A stretch of 64,000 bases of DNA. It comes from Hoeflea_A sp965228435 (lineage in GTDB: Bacteria; Pseudomonadota; Alphaproteobacteria; Rhizobiales; Rhizobiaceae). Each line of letters opens with the position of its first letter. The first letter of the stretch is position 1. The translations under genes and the position numbers were made by a program. The notes beneath the pieces were generated by a model. That model made no database searches. It was given only the letters and a program-made list of their open reading frames with translations, and was not told the DNA's origin. The stretch is from the NCBI GenBank assembly GCA_965228435.1, contig OZ245818.1, positions 4,402,001 through 4,466,000 on the forward strand, read 5' to 3'. Of this stretch, positions 41,168 to 49,210 are shown one piece after another.

Positions 41168-42739
41168 TCACACCCCGAGCACGCGGCGCATGCTTTCGGC
41201 GAGGACCGGCTGGTCAGCGACGAGCCGGCGCAGGGTCTCGACTTCGGCCTGGCTCGGGAAAAACGGCTTGCGCTGTCGTTCTTTCTCAAGCTTCTCCCAA
41301 AGCGCCTGGTAGTTGCAGGCAAGACGTCTGGATACCGCCAGGACAATGATGTGGGCGAACTGAATCGTCGGGAGTGCCTGCGCGAAGCGCAGCAAACCGC
41401 GGTCGACGAAGTTCCTTCCCTGTTCCACCGAGTGCGCGATCTCGGCAAAACTGACCGATAGTCGAGCAGCCGCCAATGCCTTGGATGCCAATCTGGCCTC
41501 AAGATCGGAGGGTGCTATCAGGGCCACACGCTTCAAATCTGCGGCGGCATCCAGCGAACCGAGCGCAGCCGCAGCCTGCAGGCAGCGGATCTGCCCGCTG
41601 GCGTCAAAGCAGTTCGCCGCGTCCAACACAAGTTGCGCATCAGCCGGTTCGCCGCAACGCGATAGCAGCATCACAGCAGAGAGGCTTGGTCGGCTGCCCA
41701 TCACGTAGCGTCTCAGCAGCATCACGATGTCAACACCGAGCGATCGCAATCCGAAACAGGCTCTTTCTGCAATCGGCAGCGATGGGTGCCTCAAAAGGCG
41801 TTCGAAGACCGTTTGGTCGTAGTGCACAGATTTCCGATTTTCGAGCACATGCTGAAGTGCGACACGGACAACCTCAGGCGACCTGTCTTCAAGTGCGGCG
41901 TGAACCAACGAGTCGATTGCGTGCCAGGGCGAACCATCCCGACCGCCATCAAGGCAGGCTGACAGAGCCAGCCGCCGCACCCCGGCATGCCGAGCAGAGA
42001 GGGCGAGACGAGGCAGCAGTCGGTCAACCAGGTCCAGCCGCAATCCGAGCTTCAGGAAACGGCAGGCCCTGTCACGTTTCTCATTCAGCAGAAGGTCCTC
42101 CAGCGCTTGCTGCACGCCCGGCATCGCCAGAAGGCTATCGACGATTGCCGTCTGTGGTCCCCAAAGCCGGGTGAACCGAGGCGTTGCCAGAAGGATGTCC
42201 AGGCACCCGACGATGGTGTGGACCGTAAGCCCGGATGACTCGGCTGGTCGCGCCAGCATGGATTTGAGCGCACTTGTCGCTGCCAGCTGGACTTGCGGAA
42301 CATGATCGTTCAGCCGCAGAAGCAGCAATGCCAGCGAGAACGGGCCGTGCAACCGATCGATTTTCGCGATGGCGTACTGGCGTATGTAACCGGAGGTGCT
42401 GGCAGAGAGAACCAGGGCAAGATCACGGTTGCGGCTGATAAGCTGCGTTACCAGGCGTCTTTCCTGCGCCGATCCCGGATAGTAGTTTTGGGCACGTTCG
42501 GGCGACCAGATCTGGTCGGTCACCAGTCGCCTGAGCTGGCCCACAATTGCCGCAACGCGGGCCGGATCGTGTGTTTCGAGAAGTGCGGCGATATCCCAAG
42601 TACGTGTATCGCACGGTTTTAGCTTGCGAAGCATCGATTTGGGCAGCCACCAGGTCTTGCCCCAGGCGCAATCCTGGAAGCCGGCACTGACGGCGACTTC
42701 CAGGTCCGGATCGATTGATGTCCTTTTCATTGGTTTCAT
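41168..42739 (-). CDS. HEAT-repeat-like alpha-helical protein in rtcB operon
   Basis: About 523 residues, almost entirely alpha-helical, with repeating ALRDA-like amphipathic helix pairs through the middle (GGRDGSPWHAIDSLVHAALEDRSPEVVRVAL, AERACFGLRSLGVDIVMLLRRY, VALIAPSDLEARLASKALAAARL) that fit HEAT/ARM repeats; no catalytic motif or membrane segment is visible. The ATG at 42739 has GGGAGG ten bases upstream; an in-frame ATG at 42787 lacks a ribosome site, and a longer frame to 43201 overlaps rtcB antisense. It lies directly downstream of rtcB on the same strand and is probably under RtcR control. It could be a scaffold for RNA or RtcB; I do not recognise a described family. Confidence 0.75.
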   Translation of the reverse strand: MKPMKRTSIDPDLEVAVSAGFQDCAWGKTWWLPKSMLRKLKPCDTRTWDIAALLETHDPARVAAIVGQLRRLVTDQIWSPERAQNYYPGSAQERRLVTQLISRNRDLALVLSASTSGYIRQYAIAKIDRLHGPFSLALLLLRLNDHVPQVQLAATSALKSMLARPAESSGLTVHTIVGCLDILLATPRFTRLWGPQTAIVDSLLAMPGVQQALEDLLLNEKRDRACRFLKLGLRLDLVDRLLPRLALSARHAGVRRLALSACLDGGRDGSPWHAIDSLVHAALEDRSPEVVRVALQHVLENRKSVHYDQTVFERLLRHPSLPIAERACFGLRSLGVDIVMLLRRYVMGSRPSLSAVMLLSRCGEPADAQLVLDAANCFDASGQIRCLQAAAALGSLDAAADLKRVALIAPSDLEARLASKALAAARLSVSFAEIAHSVEQGRNFVDRGLLRFAQALPTIQFAHIIVLAVSRRLACNYQALWEKLEKERQRKPFFPSQAEVETLRRLVADQPVLAESMRRVLGV

Positions 42740-42798
42740 CCATTGTCCGCCTCCCGATGACAATGGTCTGACGGGTGACGTTTTCATCCTTGTGGAGG

Positions 42799-42821
42799 AG
42801 GGGCCCGGTGCTCGGGCCCCT
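42799..42821. repeat. GC-rich hairpin between rtcB and HEAT gene
   Basis: A perfect 9-bp stem AGGGGCCCG / CGGGCCCCT with a 5-nt loop lies 3 bp after the rtcB stop. The T-rich tail (TTATTATTTT) stands only on the plus-strand side, so on the transcribed minus strand it is a stable hairpin without a U-run. It may separate rtcB from HEAT expression, protect the rtcB 3' end, or be an RNA-processing site. Confidence 0.5.
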
Positions 42822-42824
42822 TTA

Positions 42825-44261
42825 TTATTTTCGAGTTTTGGCGGCCTTCGCCTCGCGGCGGGCCCGGGCTTCGTGCTTCTTGCGCGCCTTGACCATCCAC
42901 GGTGCGTCGTGCTGCCAGTCACCGGCCATGATGCAGCCGTGTGGAATGACCTCGTCGACCACCTCAGCCAGGCCGAACTTGCCAATCTGGTCGCGCACTG
43001 CGGCCGCGTTCTTATAGGCGCTCGGCAACTCGGAGATGTCCGGGCGTCCCATGAAGAAACGGGCGTCGATGGTCTTGGTTTCCTCGGCGAAGATCTCCGC
43101 GTCGGACCGGCCGGCCAGGTTCTTCCGATGCCGGGTCCGCGAGAAGTTGCGGCCGGCTCCGTGTGGCGAAAAGCCGAGACCATGATCGGCGCTGCTACCA
43201 CGGGCGATCAGGATCGGTTCCGCCATGTTAAGCGGAATGAGCGTCAGATCGGTGGCATCATCGGCCCAACCCTCCCAGGCCGGCGTCGCGCCCTTGCCGT
43301 GGTAGAACAGTCCGTCCGCCTTGCGGAAGACGAAATTGTGCTCGTTCCAGAACCGGTCGGCCACCTTCGCCGACAGCTTCTCCGCGGCCAGGTTGTGGAT
43401 CAGGAAATGGTTGTCCTTGGTCCAACTGCGGATGATCTGCAGGGCTTCCCAATAGGCATCGCCCTCATCGGTGTCCGCTTCAATCCAGGCGTTCTGTGGC
43501 AGCGTCTTTGGCGAAGCCAGTCGACGGGTACGCTCCGCCACCTTCATACCGCCCTTGTAGAGCAAAGCACCTGGTGCGCGTGACCCGTGATGGGTGACGA
43601 GTGCCGTTTCACCGCTGGAGCGAATGGTGCCGACATAGGCGAAGTGATTGCCATCGCCCTGGGTGCCGAAATGCTCGATGGCCTTACTCTGAACCGAGCC
43701 CAGGAAGGCGTTCTTCTCGAACCGCTCCATCAGCTCTGATCGCGGCTTGATCTGGCTGCCACGAGCCCGACCGCCGGGTCCGAAATGGGTAACGGCATGC
43801 ACCGCGTCGAGAAGAGCGGCCGGGGCGATCCCGGGATAGACGGAGATCGCCATGGAACAGCAAATGTCGGCCGAGTGCATACCCGGATGAATGGCTTCCG
43901 AAACGGCGATGCCGCCGACGGGAATGGTGCCTTTCGGTCCGGCCGGGCAAGCGTCAGGCATGACCGCGCCGGCGATAATCTTCGGCGTGCGCATCAACTC
44001 GGTCATGTGCTCGCGCACCTGAATCAGGTTAGCCTGTTCGTCCTCCGTCTCAGCCTCAATGTTCTCGAAGAACGGCGAAGCGCCGGGCGCCTTGAGCGGC
44101 AGCGCCGCCGGCGGCTGGAAGGTCATGGCGAGCGCCAGCGCATCCTGACGGGTGCTTCCATCAGAAAGCGCCTTGCGGGCCGCTGTCAGGGCTTCACCCA
44201 GCCATTTTCCCTGGGTCATCCCTGCTTCGATCAGGTCCTTGCCGGTCAGTGTCTCGCTCAT
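42825..44261 (-). CDS. rtcB: RNA-splicing ligase RtcB
   Basis: 478 residues. Joins RNA 2',3'-cyclic-phosphate or 3'-phosphate ends to 5'-OH ends using GTP and Mn2+, repairing cleaved tRNA and rRNA. The Mn ligands and active site are visible: HPGMHSADICCSM (Asp132 and Cys135 area), GDGNHF (His206), THHGSR (His224/225), NEHNF (His308) and the guanylylated histidine in SPHGAGR (His367). The start at 44261 is preceded by GAGAG; a longer frame to 44282 is less likely. A sigma-54 promoter lies 42-57 bp upstream, and rtcR is divergent. No rtcA is present in the window. Confidence 0.96.
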   Translation of the reverse strand: MSETLTGKDLIEAGMTQGKWLGEALTAARKALSDGSTRQDALALAMTFQPPAALPLKAPGASPFFENIEAETEDEQANLIQVREHMTELMRTPKIIAGAVMPDACPAGPKGTIPVGGIAVSEAIHPGMHSADICCSMAISVYPGIAPAALLDAVHAVTHFGPGGRARGSQIKPRSELMERFEKNAFLGSVQSKAIEHFGTQGDGNHFAYVGTIRSSGETALVTHHGSRAPGALLYKGGMKVAERTRRLASPKTLPQNAWIEADTDEGDAYWEALQIIRSWTKDNHFLIHNLAAEKLSAKVADRFWNEHNFVFRKADGLFYHGKGATPAWEGWADDATDLTLIPLNMAEPILIARGSSADHGLGFSPHGAGRNFSRTRHRKNLAGRSDAEIFAEETKTIDARFFMGRPDISELPSAYKNAAAVRDQIGKFGLAEVVDEVIPHGCIMAGDWQHDAPWMVKARKKHEARARREAKAAKTRK

Positions 44262-44302
44262 GGTTATTCTCTCAAATTGCATTGGTGGTATGCCCAGTGC
44301 TG

Positions 44303-44318
44303 TTCAAGCATCGTGCCA
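44303..44318 (-). promoter_or_regulatory. Sigma-54 promoter of rtcB
   Basis: Reading on the minus strand, TGGCACGATGCTTGAA matches the sigma-54 consensus TGGCACGRNNNTTGCW at every defined position except one (C to A in the -12 GC). It is 42-57 bp before the rtcB ATG. With the divergent sigma-54 activator gene rtcR, this makes RtcR-activated transcription of rtcB-HEAT very likely. Confidence 0.78.
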
Positions 44319-44439
44319 AGTCGTGGTGCGGTTGACGATCAAAGGCGCAAAACTCTCTCAACATATTGATTTTGTTCGAAAAAAAATTTGCGTCTATTGA
44401 AACACGATCATCTGTCGACTTTATTGAAGAATGCAAGTA

Positions 44440-44457
44440 TCTATCTGATTAGATAGA
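44440..44457. promoter_or_regulatory. Palindrome just ahead of rtcR
   Basis: TCTATC-TGATTA-GATAGA, perfect 6-bp arms, ends 11 bp before the rtcR ATG and about 120 bp upstream of the sigma-54 promoter of rtcB. Such a position suits either an enhancer-type upstream RtcR binding site or an autoregulatory site of rtcR. Confidence 0.45.
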
Positions 44458-44468
44458 GCTTTAGAAAA

Positions 44469-46094
44469 ATGGATAAGAATTGTAACGTCATCTTCGGATT
44501 TCTGGGGACCACGAAAGATGCCGGTGGACGAAAGCGACCCAAATGGCGACCAACGGTCGCACTTTGCCAACAGGACGATCTCGTCGTCGACCGGCTGGAG
44601 CTGATCCACGACCATCGCTGGCTGCAGTTGGCGCTTAACGTGCAAAAGGATATCGGTCAGATTTCGCCCGGTACCGAGGTGCGGTTGCATCGCATGGACG
44701 TCGCCAATCCGTGGGACTTCGCCGAGATGTACGGCGCCATGCGCGACTTTGCCGATGCCTATCCGTTCGACCAGGATCGAGAGGATTACCTCGTCAACAT
44801 CACAACCGGCACCCATGTGGCGCAGATCTGCTGGTTTCTGTTGACCGAAGCAAACTTCGTGCCGGCGCGACTGCTGCAACTGTCTCCGCCGAAGGTGGTC
44901 GACCTCGAAGCGGGCGAGGAGAAAAACTACGCCGGAAGCCACGCGATCATCGATCTCGATCTGTCACGCTACGATTCCATCGCCACTCGCTTCGCCGCCG
45001 AACGGGTCGAGGCCACATCGTTCCTCAAGTCCGGCATAGAGACCCGCAATCCGACTTTCAACGCCATGATCGATCAGATGGAGAAAGTCGCGGTGCGCTC
45101 ACGCGCACCGGTGCTGCTGACCGGCCCGACGGGAGCCGGCAAATCGCAGCTCGCCCGACGCCTCTTTGAGTTGAAAAAGGCCCAGCGTCAGATCTGCGGC
45201 GACTTCGTTGAGGTCAACTGCGCCACGCTGCGCGGCGACCAGGCGATGTCGACCCTGTTCGGTCACGTGCGCGGAGCCTTCACCGGTGCCCAGTCGGACC
45301 GTGGAGGTTTGATGAAGGCTGCCGATGGCGGTGTGTTGTTTCTCGACGAGATCGGCGAACTCGGTCCCGACGAGCAAGCTATGTGTCTGCAGGCGATTGA
45401 GGAAAAGCGGTTTTTCCCGCTCGGGTCCGACCGTGAAGTCGCTTCCGATTTCCAGATGCTGGCTGGGACCAATCGCGACCTTGCCGAGCGCGTACGCGCG
45501 GGTCAGTTTCGCGAAGATCTCTATGCCCGCCTCAATATCTGGACCTTTCGTGTGCCTGCTCTGGCCGAACGACGCGAGGATATCGAACCGAATATCGATT
45601 ATGAGCTCCGGCGGTTCAGCGATGCCGAGGGGCAAAAGGTGACGTTCAACCGGGAGGCGCGCGAGCGCTACCTGGCTTTCGCCCTCAGTCCGCAGGCGGC
45701 CTGGTCAGCCAATTTCCGTGACCTGTCGGCATCGGTCGCGCGCATGGGAACACTGGCACCGAAGGGGCGGATCGACGAACCGACGGTCGTTGAGGAAATC
45801 GAGCGCCTGCTGAATGTCTGGCATGCCGCGGACACGTCGGCCGGTGATGATCGGGTGCTCGAAACCTGCCTCGGCGACGCTGCAGCGCAACTGGACCTGT
45901 TCGACCGGGCGCAACTGGCCGCGGTTGTCAGGGTCTGTCAAAGCAGCCGAAGTTTGAGCGATGCCGGTCGCGCGCTTTTTGCACAATCGCGCCTGCAGAA
46001 GACAAGTGGCAATGACGCTGACCGGCTGCGCAAGTATCTCGCGCGGTTCGGTCTGCGCTTCGCTGACCTCGAAACGCTCAGTCCGTCGCGATGA
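44469..46094 (+). CDS. rtcR: Sigma-54-dependent activator RtcR of RNA repair operon
   Basis: 541 residues. The N-terminal 180 residues form the RtcR/CARF-like sensor (IFGFLGTTKDAGG, VNITTGTHVAQICW), which binds an RNA-derived ligand in known homologues. An AAA+ sigma-54 domain follows: Walker A GPTGAGKS (219-226), GAFTGA (269-274), Walker B VLFLDEIG (289-296), and a C-terminal HTH region (VRVCQSSRSLSDAGRALFA). Divergent from rtcB with the sigma-54 promoter in the spacer. The last 17 bp overlap the convergent ABC exporter gene. Confidence 0.96.
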   Translation: MDKNCNVIFGFLGTTKDAGGRKRPKWRPTVALCQQDDLVVDRLELIHDHRWLQLALNVQKDIGQISPGTEVRLHRMDVANPWDFAEMYGAMRDFADAYPFDQDREDYLVNITTGTHVAQICWFLLTEANFVPARLLQLSPPKVVDLEAGEEKNYAGSHAIIDLDLSRYDSIATRFAAERVEATSFLKSGIETRNPTFNAMIDQMEKVAVRSRAPVLLTGPTGAGKSQLARRLFELKKAQRQICGDFVEVNCATLRGDQAMSTLFGHVRGAFTGAQSDRGGLMKAADGGVLFLDEIGELGPDEQAMCLQAIEEKRFFPLGSDREVASDFQMLAGTNRDLAERVRAGQFREDLYARLNIWTFRVPALAERREDIEPNIDYELRRFSDAEGQKVTFNREARERYLAFALSPQAAWSANFRDLSASVARMGTLAPKGRIDEPTVVEEIERLLNVWHAADTSAGDDRVLETCLGDAAAQLDLFDRAQLAAVVRVCQSSRSLSDAGRALFAQSRLQKTSGNDADRLRKYLARFGLRFADLETLSPSR

Positions 46095-47928
46095 AGCCGC
46101 CCGACTGGCGAGCCCACAGGCGCGCATAGAGCCCATCGCCGGCGACAAGCTCGTCGTGGGTTCCGCTCTCAACAATCCGTCCGTTGTCCATCACCAGCAG
46201 CCGATCCATGGCGGCGATCGTTGAGAGGCGGTGGGCGACGGCGATGGTCGTCTTACCTTGCATCAGCCGGGTGAGGTTGGCCTGGATGGCGGTTTCGGCT
46301 TCTGAATCAAGTGCCGATGTGGCCTCGTCGAGCACCAGGATCGGGGCGTCCTTCAGGAGCACCCGGGCGATGGTGATGCGTTGGCGCTGACCGCCGGACA
46401 GCTTGACGCCGCGCTCGCCGACATGGGCGTCGAGCCCGGTGCGGCCGTCCTTGTCCTGCATGTCCTTGATGAAGGACATCGCCTCGGCGCGCTCCGCAGC
46501 CTCGACGATCTGTTCGTCGGTGGCATCGGGATCGCCGTAGCGGACGTTGTCGCGGATCGAACGGTGCAACAGCGAAACGTCCTGGGTGACGACACCGATG
46601 CGGCTGCGCAGTGACGCCTGTCGAACTTCGCGAATATCCTGCCCGTCAATGGTGATCGCGCCGCCCTGGACGTCACGCAGCCGCAGGAGCAGCGCCACCA
46701 GCGTCGACTTGCCGGCGCCGGACAGGCCGACGATGCCGACCTTTTCGCCCGGCGCGATCTCCAGGTTGAGGTCGGTCAGCACCGGTTTGCCGTCAATGTC
46801 GTAGGAGAAATCCACATGGTCGAAGCGAATGCGACCTTCGTGGATCTCCAATTCTCCGGCGTCCGGCCGGTCGTTGACCGTGGGTTGGCTCGTCATCACC
46901 GGCATGGCGTCGCGGATCGTGCCGAGCGCCCGGGTGACCGACTGCCCGAGTCCGATGAAAGCGAATGAGGAGGCCGAGAGCGAGCGGGCGATGGTGGCTG
47001 CCGCGACAAAGTCCCCGACGGTTATGAAGCCGTCGACCATGCCCCACAGGCCGATGGCGAAGATCGACACGATCAGCGCGATGTTGAGATATTGAACGGC
47101 GCTGTCGGACAGAATGTAGGCGCGGTTTTCCCGGTGCTGGGTCGCGATGGTCTCGTCGATAACCCTGCGGATGGCGCCGGCTTCGGAATCCTCAGCCGCA
47201 AACAGCTTTACCATGGCGATGTTGCTGTAGACGTCCGTCATGGCGCCGGTGGCGCGAGATGCCGCAGCGGCGACCTTGGAGGAGCGTTCCAGATAAAGCG
47301 GTACAGCGATGCGGGCGACCGCGATATTGGCGAGGATCCAGACAAGCACCGGAATCGCCAACGGCCAGGCGAGCACCGCCAGCAGTGCAAAAGAGCCAGC
47401 GAACTGGATGGTGACACGCGGAATGGTCTGCATCGCGACCATCAATTGCCGCTGCACCGACGCCGTCACCTGGGCGATGCGCGAGGCCACCTGGCCGGAA
47501 AACAAGTCCTCGAAGAACGCCACGTCCTGTCTTTCGACCGCCTTGTGACCCTGCCAGCGCATCGCCGCCGGCAATAAGGTCTGGACGGTTTGCGACAGAA
47601 ATGCCGAGCGCACGAAAGTCAGGAGCGGGTCGACGACGGCAAACACAACCAGGAAGACCGTCAGCGTCCAGGCATTGTCGCGCAGAAAGGCAGCAGCGCC
47701 TTCTGTTGTGACGCCGTCGACGATGAAGGCGAGTGCCCAGATTACGGTGAGCGAAATCAGCGCGGAGATGACCGACAGCAGGCCAACCACCAGCAACACG
47801 CCGCGAAACATGCTGGCGAAGAACCAGATCAGCTTCAGCGGTCCGTCATCCGGCAGCGGCCGCGCCGGCAGGTCGAGCGGGCGGATCAGCGTCTCGAAGG
47901 GTCTGAAGATTCGGTTGGCAAGTGTCAT
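46078..47928 (-). CDS. ABC exporter, fused transmembrane and ATPase (MsbA-like half transporter)
   Basis: 616 residues: an N-terminal six-helix transmembrane domain and a C-terminal ATPase with Walker A GLSGAGKST, Q-loop GVVTQDVSLLHRSI, signature LSGGQRQR and Walker B ILVLDEATSALDSE; the homodimer would export lipids, drugs or peptides. The start at 47928 has AGGCGG upstream; an extended frame to 48255 runs antisense into the divergent efflux gene and is not coding. Because it converges on rtcR and has its own start region divergent from the RND pump, it is probably a separate transcript. Confidence 0.92.
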   Translation of the reverse strand: MTLANRIFRPFETLIRPLDLPARPLPDDGPLKLIWFFASMFRGVLLVVGLLSVISALISLTVIWALAFIVDGVTTEGAAAFLRDNAWTLTVFLVVFAVVDPLLTFVRSAFLSQTVQTLLPAAMRWQGHKAVERQDVAFFEDLFSGQVASRIAQVTASVQRQLMVAMQTIPRVTIQFAGSFALLAVLAWPLAIPVLVWILANIAVARIAVPLYLERSSKVAAAASRATGAMTDVYSNIAMVKLFAAEDSEAGAIRRVIDETIATQHRENRAYILSDSAVQYLNIALIVSIFAIGLWGMVDGFITVGDFVAAATIARSLSASSFAFIGLGQSVTRALGTIRDAMPVMTSQPTVNDRPDAGELEIHEGRIRFDHVDFSYDIDGKPVLTDLNLEIAPGEKVGIVGLSGAGKSTLVALLLRLRDVQGGAITIDGQDIREVRQASLRSRIGVVTQDVSLLHRSIRDNVRYGDPDATDEQIVEAAERAEAMSFIKDMQDKDGRTGLDAHVGERGVKLSGGQRQRITIARVLLKDAPILVLDEATSALDSEAETAIQANLTRLMQGKTTIAVAHRLSTIAAMDRLLVMDNGRIVESGTHDELVAGDGLYARLWARQSGGFIATD

Positions 47929-48052
47929 GCCGCCTATATAGGCCGGTTTGTCTCCGGATTCATGGCGCCCTTTCATCAGCCAGAAAACGGTTGCCCATGG
48001 CGCTGAGTCCAACATAAGCTCAACAGCAACCGAACGACCTTTGGGGGAAACG

Positions 48053-49210
48053 GTGGTGCAGGGGCGGTCATCGAGAAAAGTGGGCAGAGTACCTTCATTC
48101 GTTGCCGTGCTGTGTGGTCTGTTGTTGATCAGCGCATGCCAGGAGCAGAAATCAGAGGCCCCGAAGGCAGCTCCACCGAAAGTCGTTGTCGCCGAAGCCA
48201 AAACCGAAACGGTGCCGGTGTATCTGGAACTGACCGGGCGAACGGAATCGCCCAACAGTGTGTCGATCCGATCGCGGGTTGATGGTCACGTCATGACGCG
48301 CAGCTTCACCGAGGGAGACGATGTCGGCAAAGGCGACGCGCTGTTCGTCATCGACCAGCGCCCCTTCACCTCTGAGCTTGCGCGGCTCAAGGGCGAGCGC
48401 GACAGCAACCAGGCGAGCCTGGAATTCGCCAAGAAGGAAGTAGAGCGGTTTTCCGTTCTGGCCAAGGACGGCACGGTTTCGCCGGAACAACTGGATGAAA
48501 AGACCGCGAATGCAGCTGAGGCGCTGGGCAGCCTCAACAGCAGCAAGGGGGCCGTGCAAACGGCCCAGGTCAATCTCGACTACACGGGTGTAACGGCGCC
48601 AATTGCCGGTCGCGTCGGTCGCGTCTACCAGGATGTCGGCAATGTTGTTTCGGCCAACGACACGGTGTTGGTGGACGTGGTCCAGATGGACCCGCTTTAC
48701 GTTTATATCAGCCCGAGCGAACGCCAGTTTCTGGAGTTGGAAAAATACCAGGCGGCCGGCCCGGAGCTGAAGGTGGCGATCACGCTGATTGACGGAAGCA
48801 CCCATCCGCATTCCGGGTCGCTGGACTTCTCCGGTCCTGGCGTCGATCCCTCGACCGGGACGATTGCTGTGCGGGCCGTGTTTCCCAACCCTGACGCGAC
48901 ATTGCGTCCGGGTCAGTATGCACGGGTGCGCATAGAACTTACCGAACAGAAAGGGCAGGTAACCGTTCCGGCCGAGGCGGTCGGTCAGGACCAGGCCGGC
49001 TTTTTCGTTTTTGTCATCGGCAAGGACAACAAGGCTGAGATGCGTCGGATCACGGTTGGCCGGCTAAACGACGGTCAGCGTGTCATCGCATCCGGTTTGA
49101 AAGCCGGCGAAACGGTCGTCGTTCAGGGACAGCAGAGAGTGCGAGCAGGCATGGCGGTTCAGATCGACAAACCGTCAACCGGTACGTCCGGCAGCAAGGC
49201 TAGCGGCTGA
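48053..49210 (+). CDS. RND efflux membrane fusion (periplasmic adaptor) lipoprotein
   Basis: About 385 residues. The N-terminus is basic, then hydrophobic with a lipobox LLLISAC, so it is a lipid-anchored periplasmic protein. The barrel/lipoyl segments (VSIRSRVDGHVMTRSFTEGDDVGKGDALFVID), the helical hairpin (about 100-150, rich in E/K) and the beta-barrel (FSGPGVDPSTGTIAVRAVFPN) mark the AcrA/MexE-type MFP. The GTG at 48053 is used, with GGGGGAA upstream; a GTG three bases later is equally possible. It is followed without a gap by the RND transporter gene. No outer-membrane factor is nearby. Confidence 0.92.
   Translation: MVQGRSSRKVGRVPSFVAVLCGLLLISACQEQKSEAPKAAPPKVVVAEAKTETVPVYLELTGRTESPNSVSIRSRVDGHVMTRSFTEGDDVGKGDALFVIDQRPFTSELARLKGERDSNQASLEFAKKEVERFSVLAKDGTVSPEQLDEKTANAAEALGSLNSSKGAVQTAQVNLDYTGVTAPIAGRVGRVYQDVGNVVSANDTVLVDVVQMDPLYVYISPSERQFLELEKYQAAGPELKVAITLIDGSTHPHSGSLDFSGPGVDPSTGTIAVRAVFPNPDATLRPGQYARVRIELTEQKGQVTVPAEAVGQDQAGFFVFVIGKDNKAEMRRITVGRLNDGQRVIASGLKAGETVVVQGQQRVRAGMAVQIDKPSTGTSGSKASG

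Noticed and set aside
42740..43201. Upstream extension of the HEAT-like protein into rtcB
   Set aside because: It is low-complexity shadow of rtcB; GGGAGG before the ATG at 42739 marks the true start.
47929..48255. Upstream extension of the ABC exporter
   Set aside because: It would overlap the divergent efflux adaptor gene; the transmembrane fold begins at 47928.
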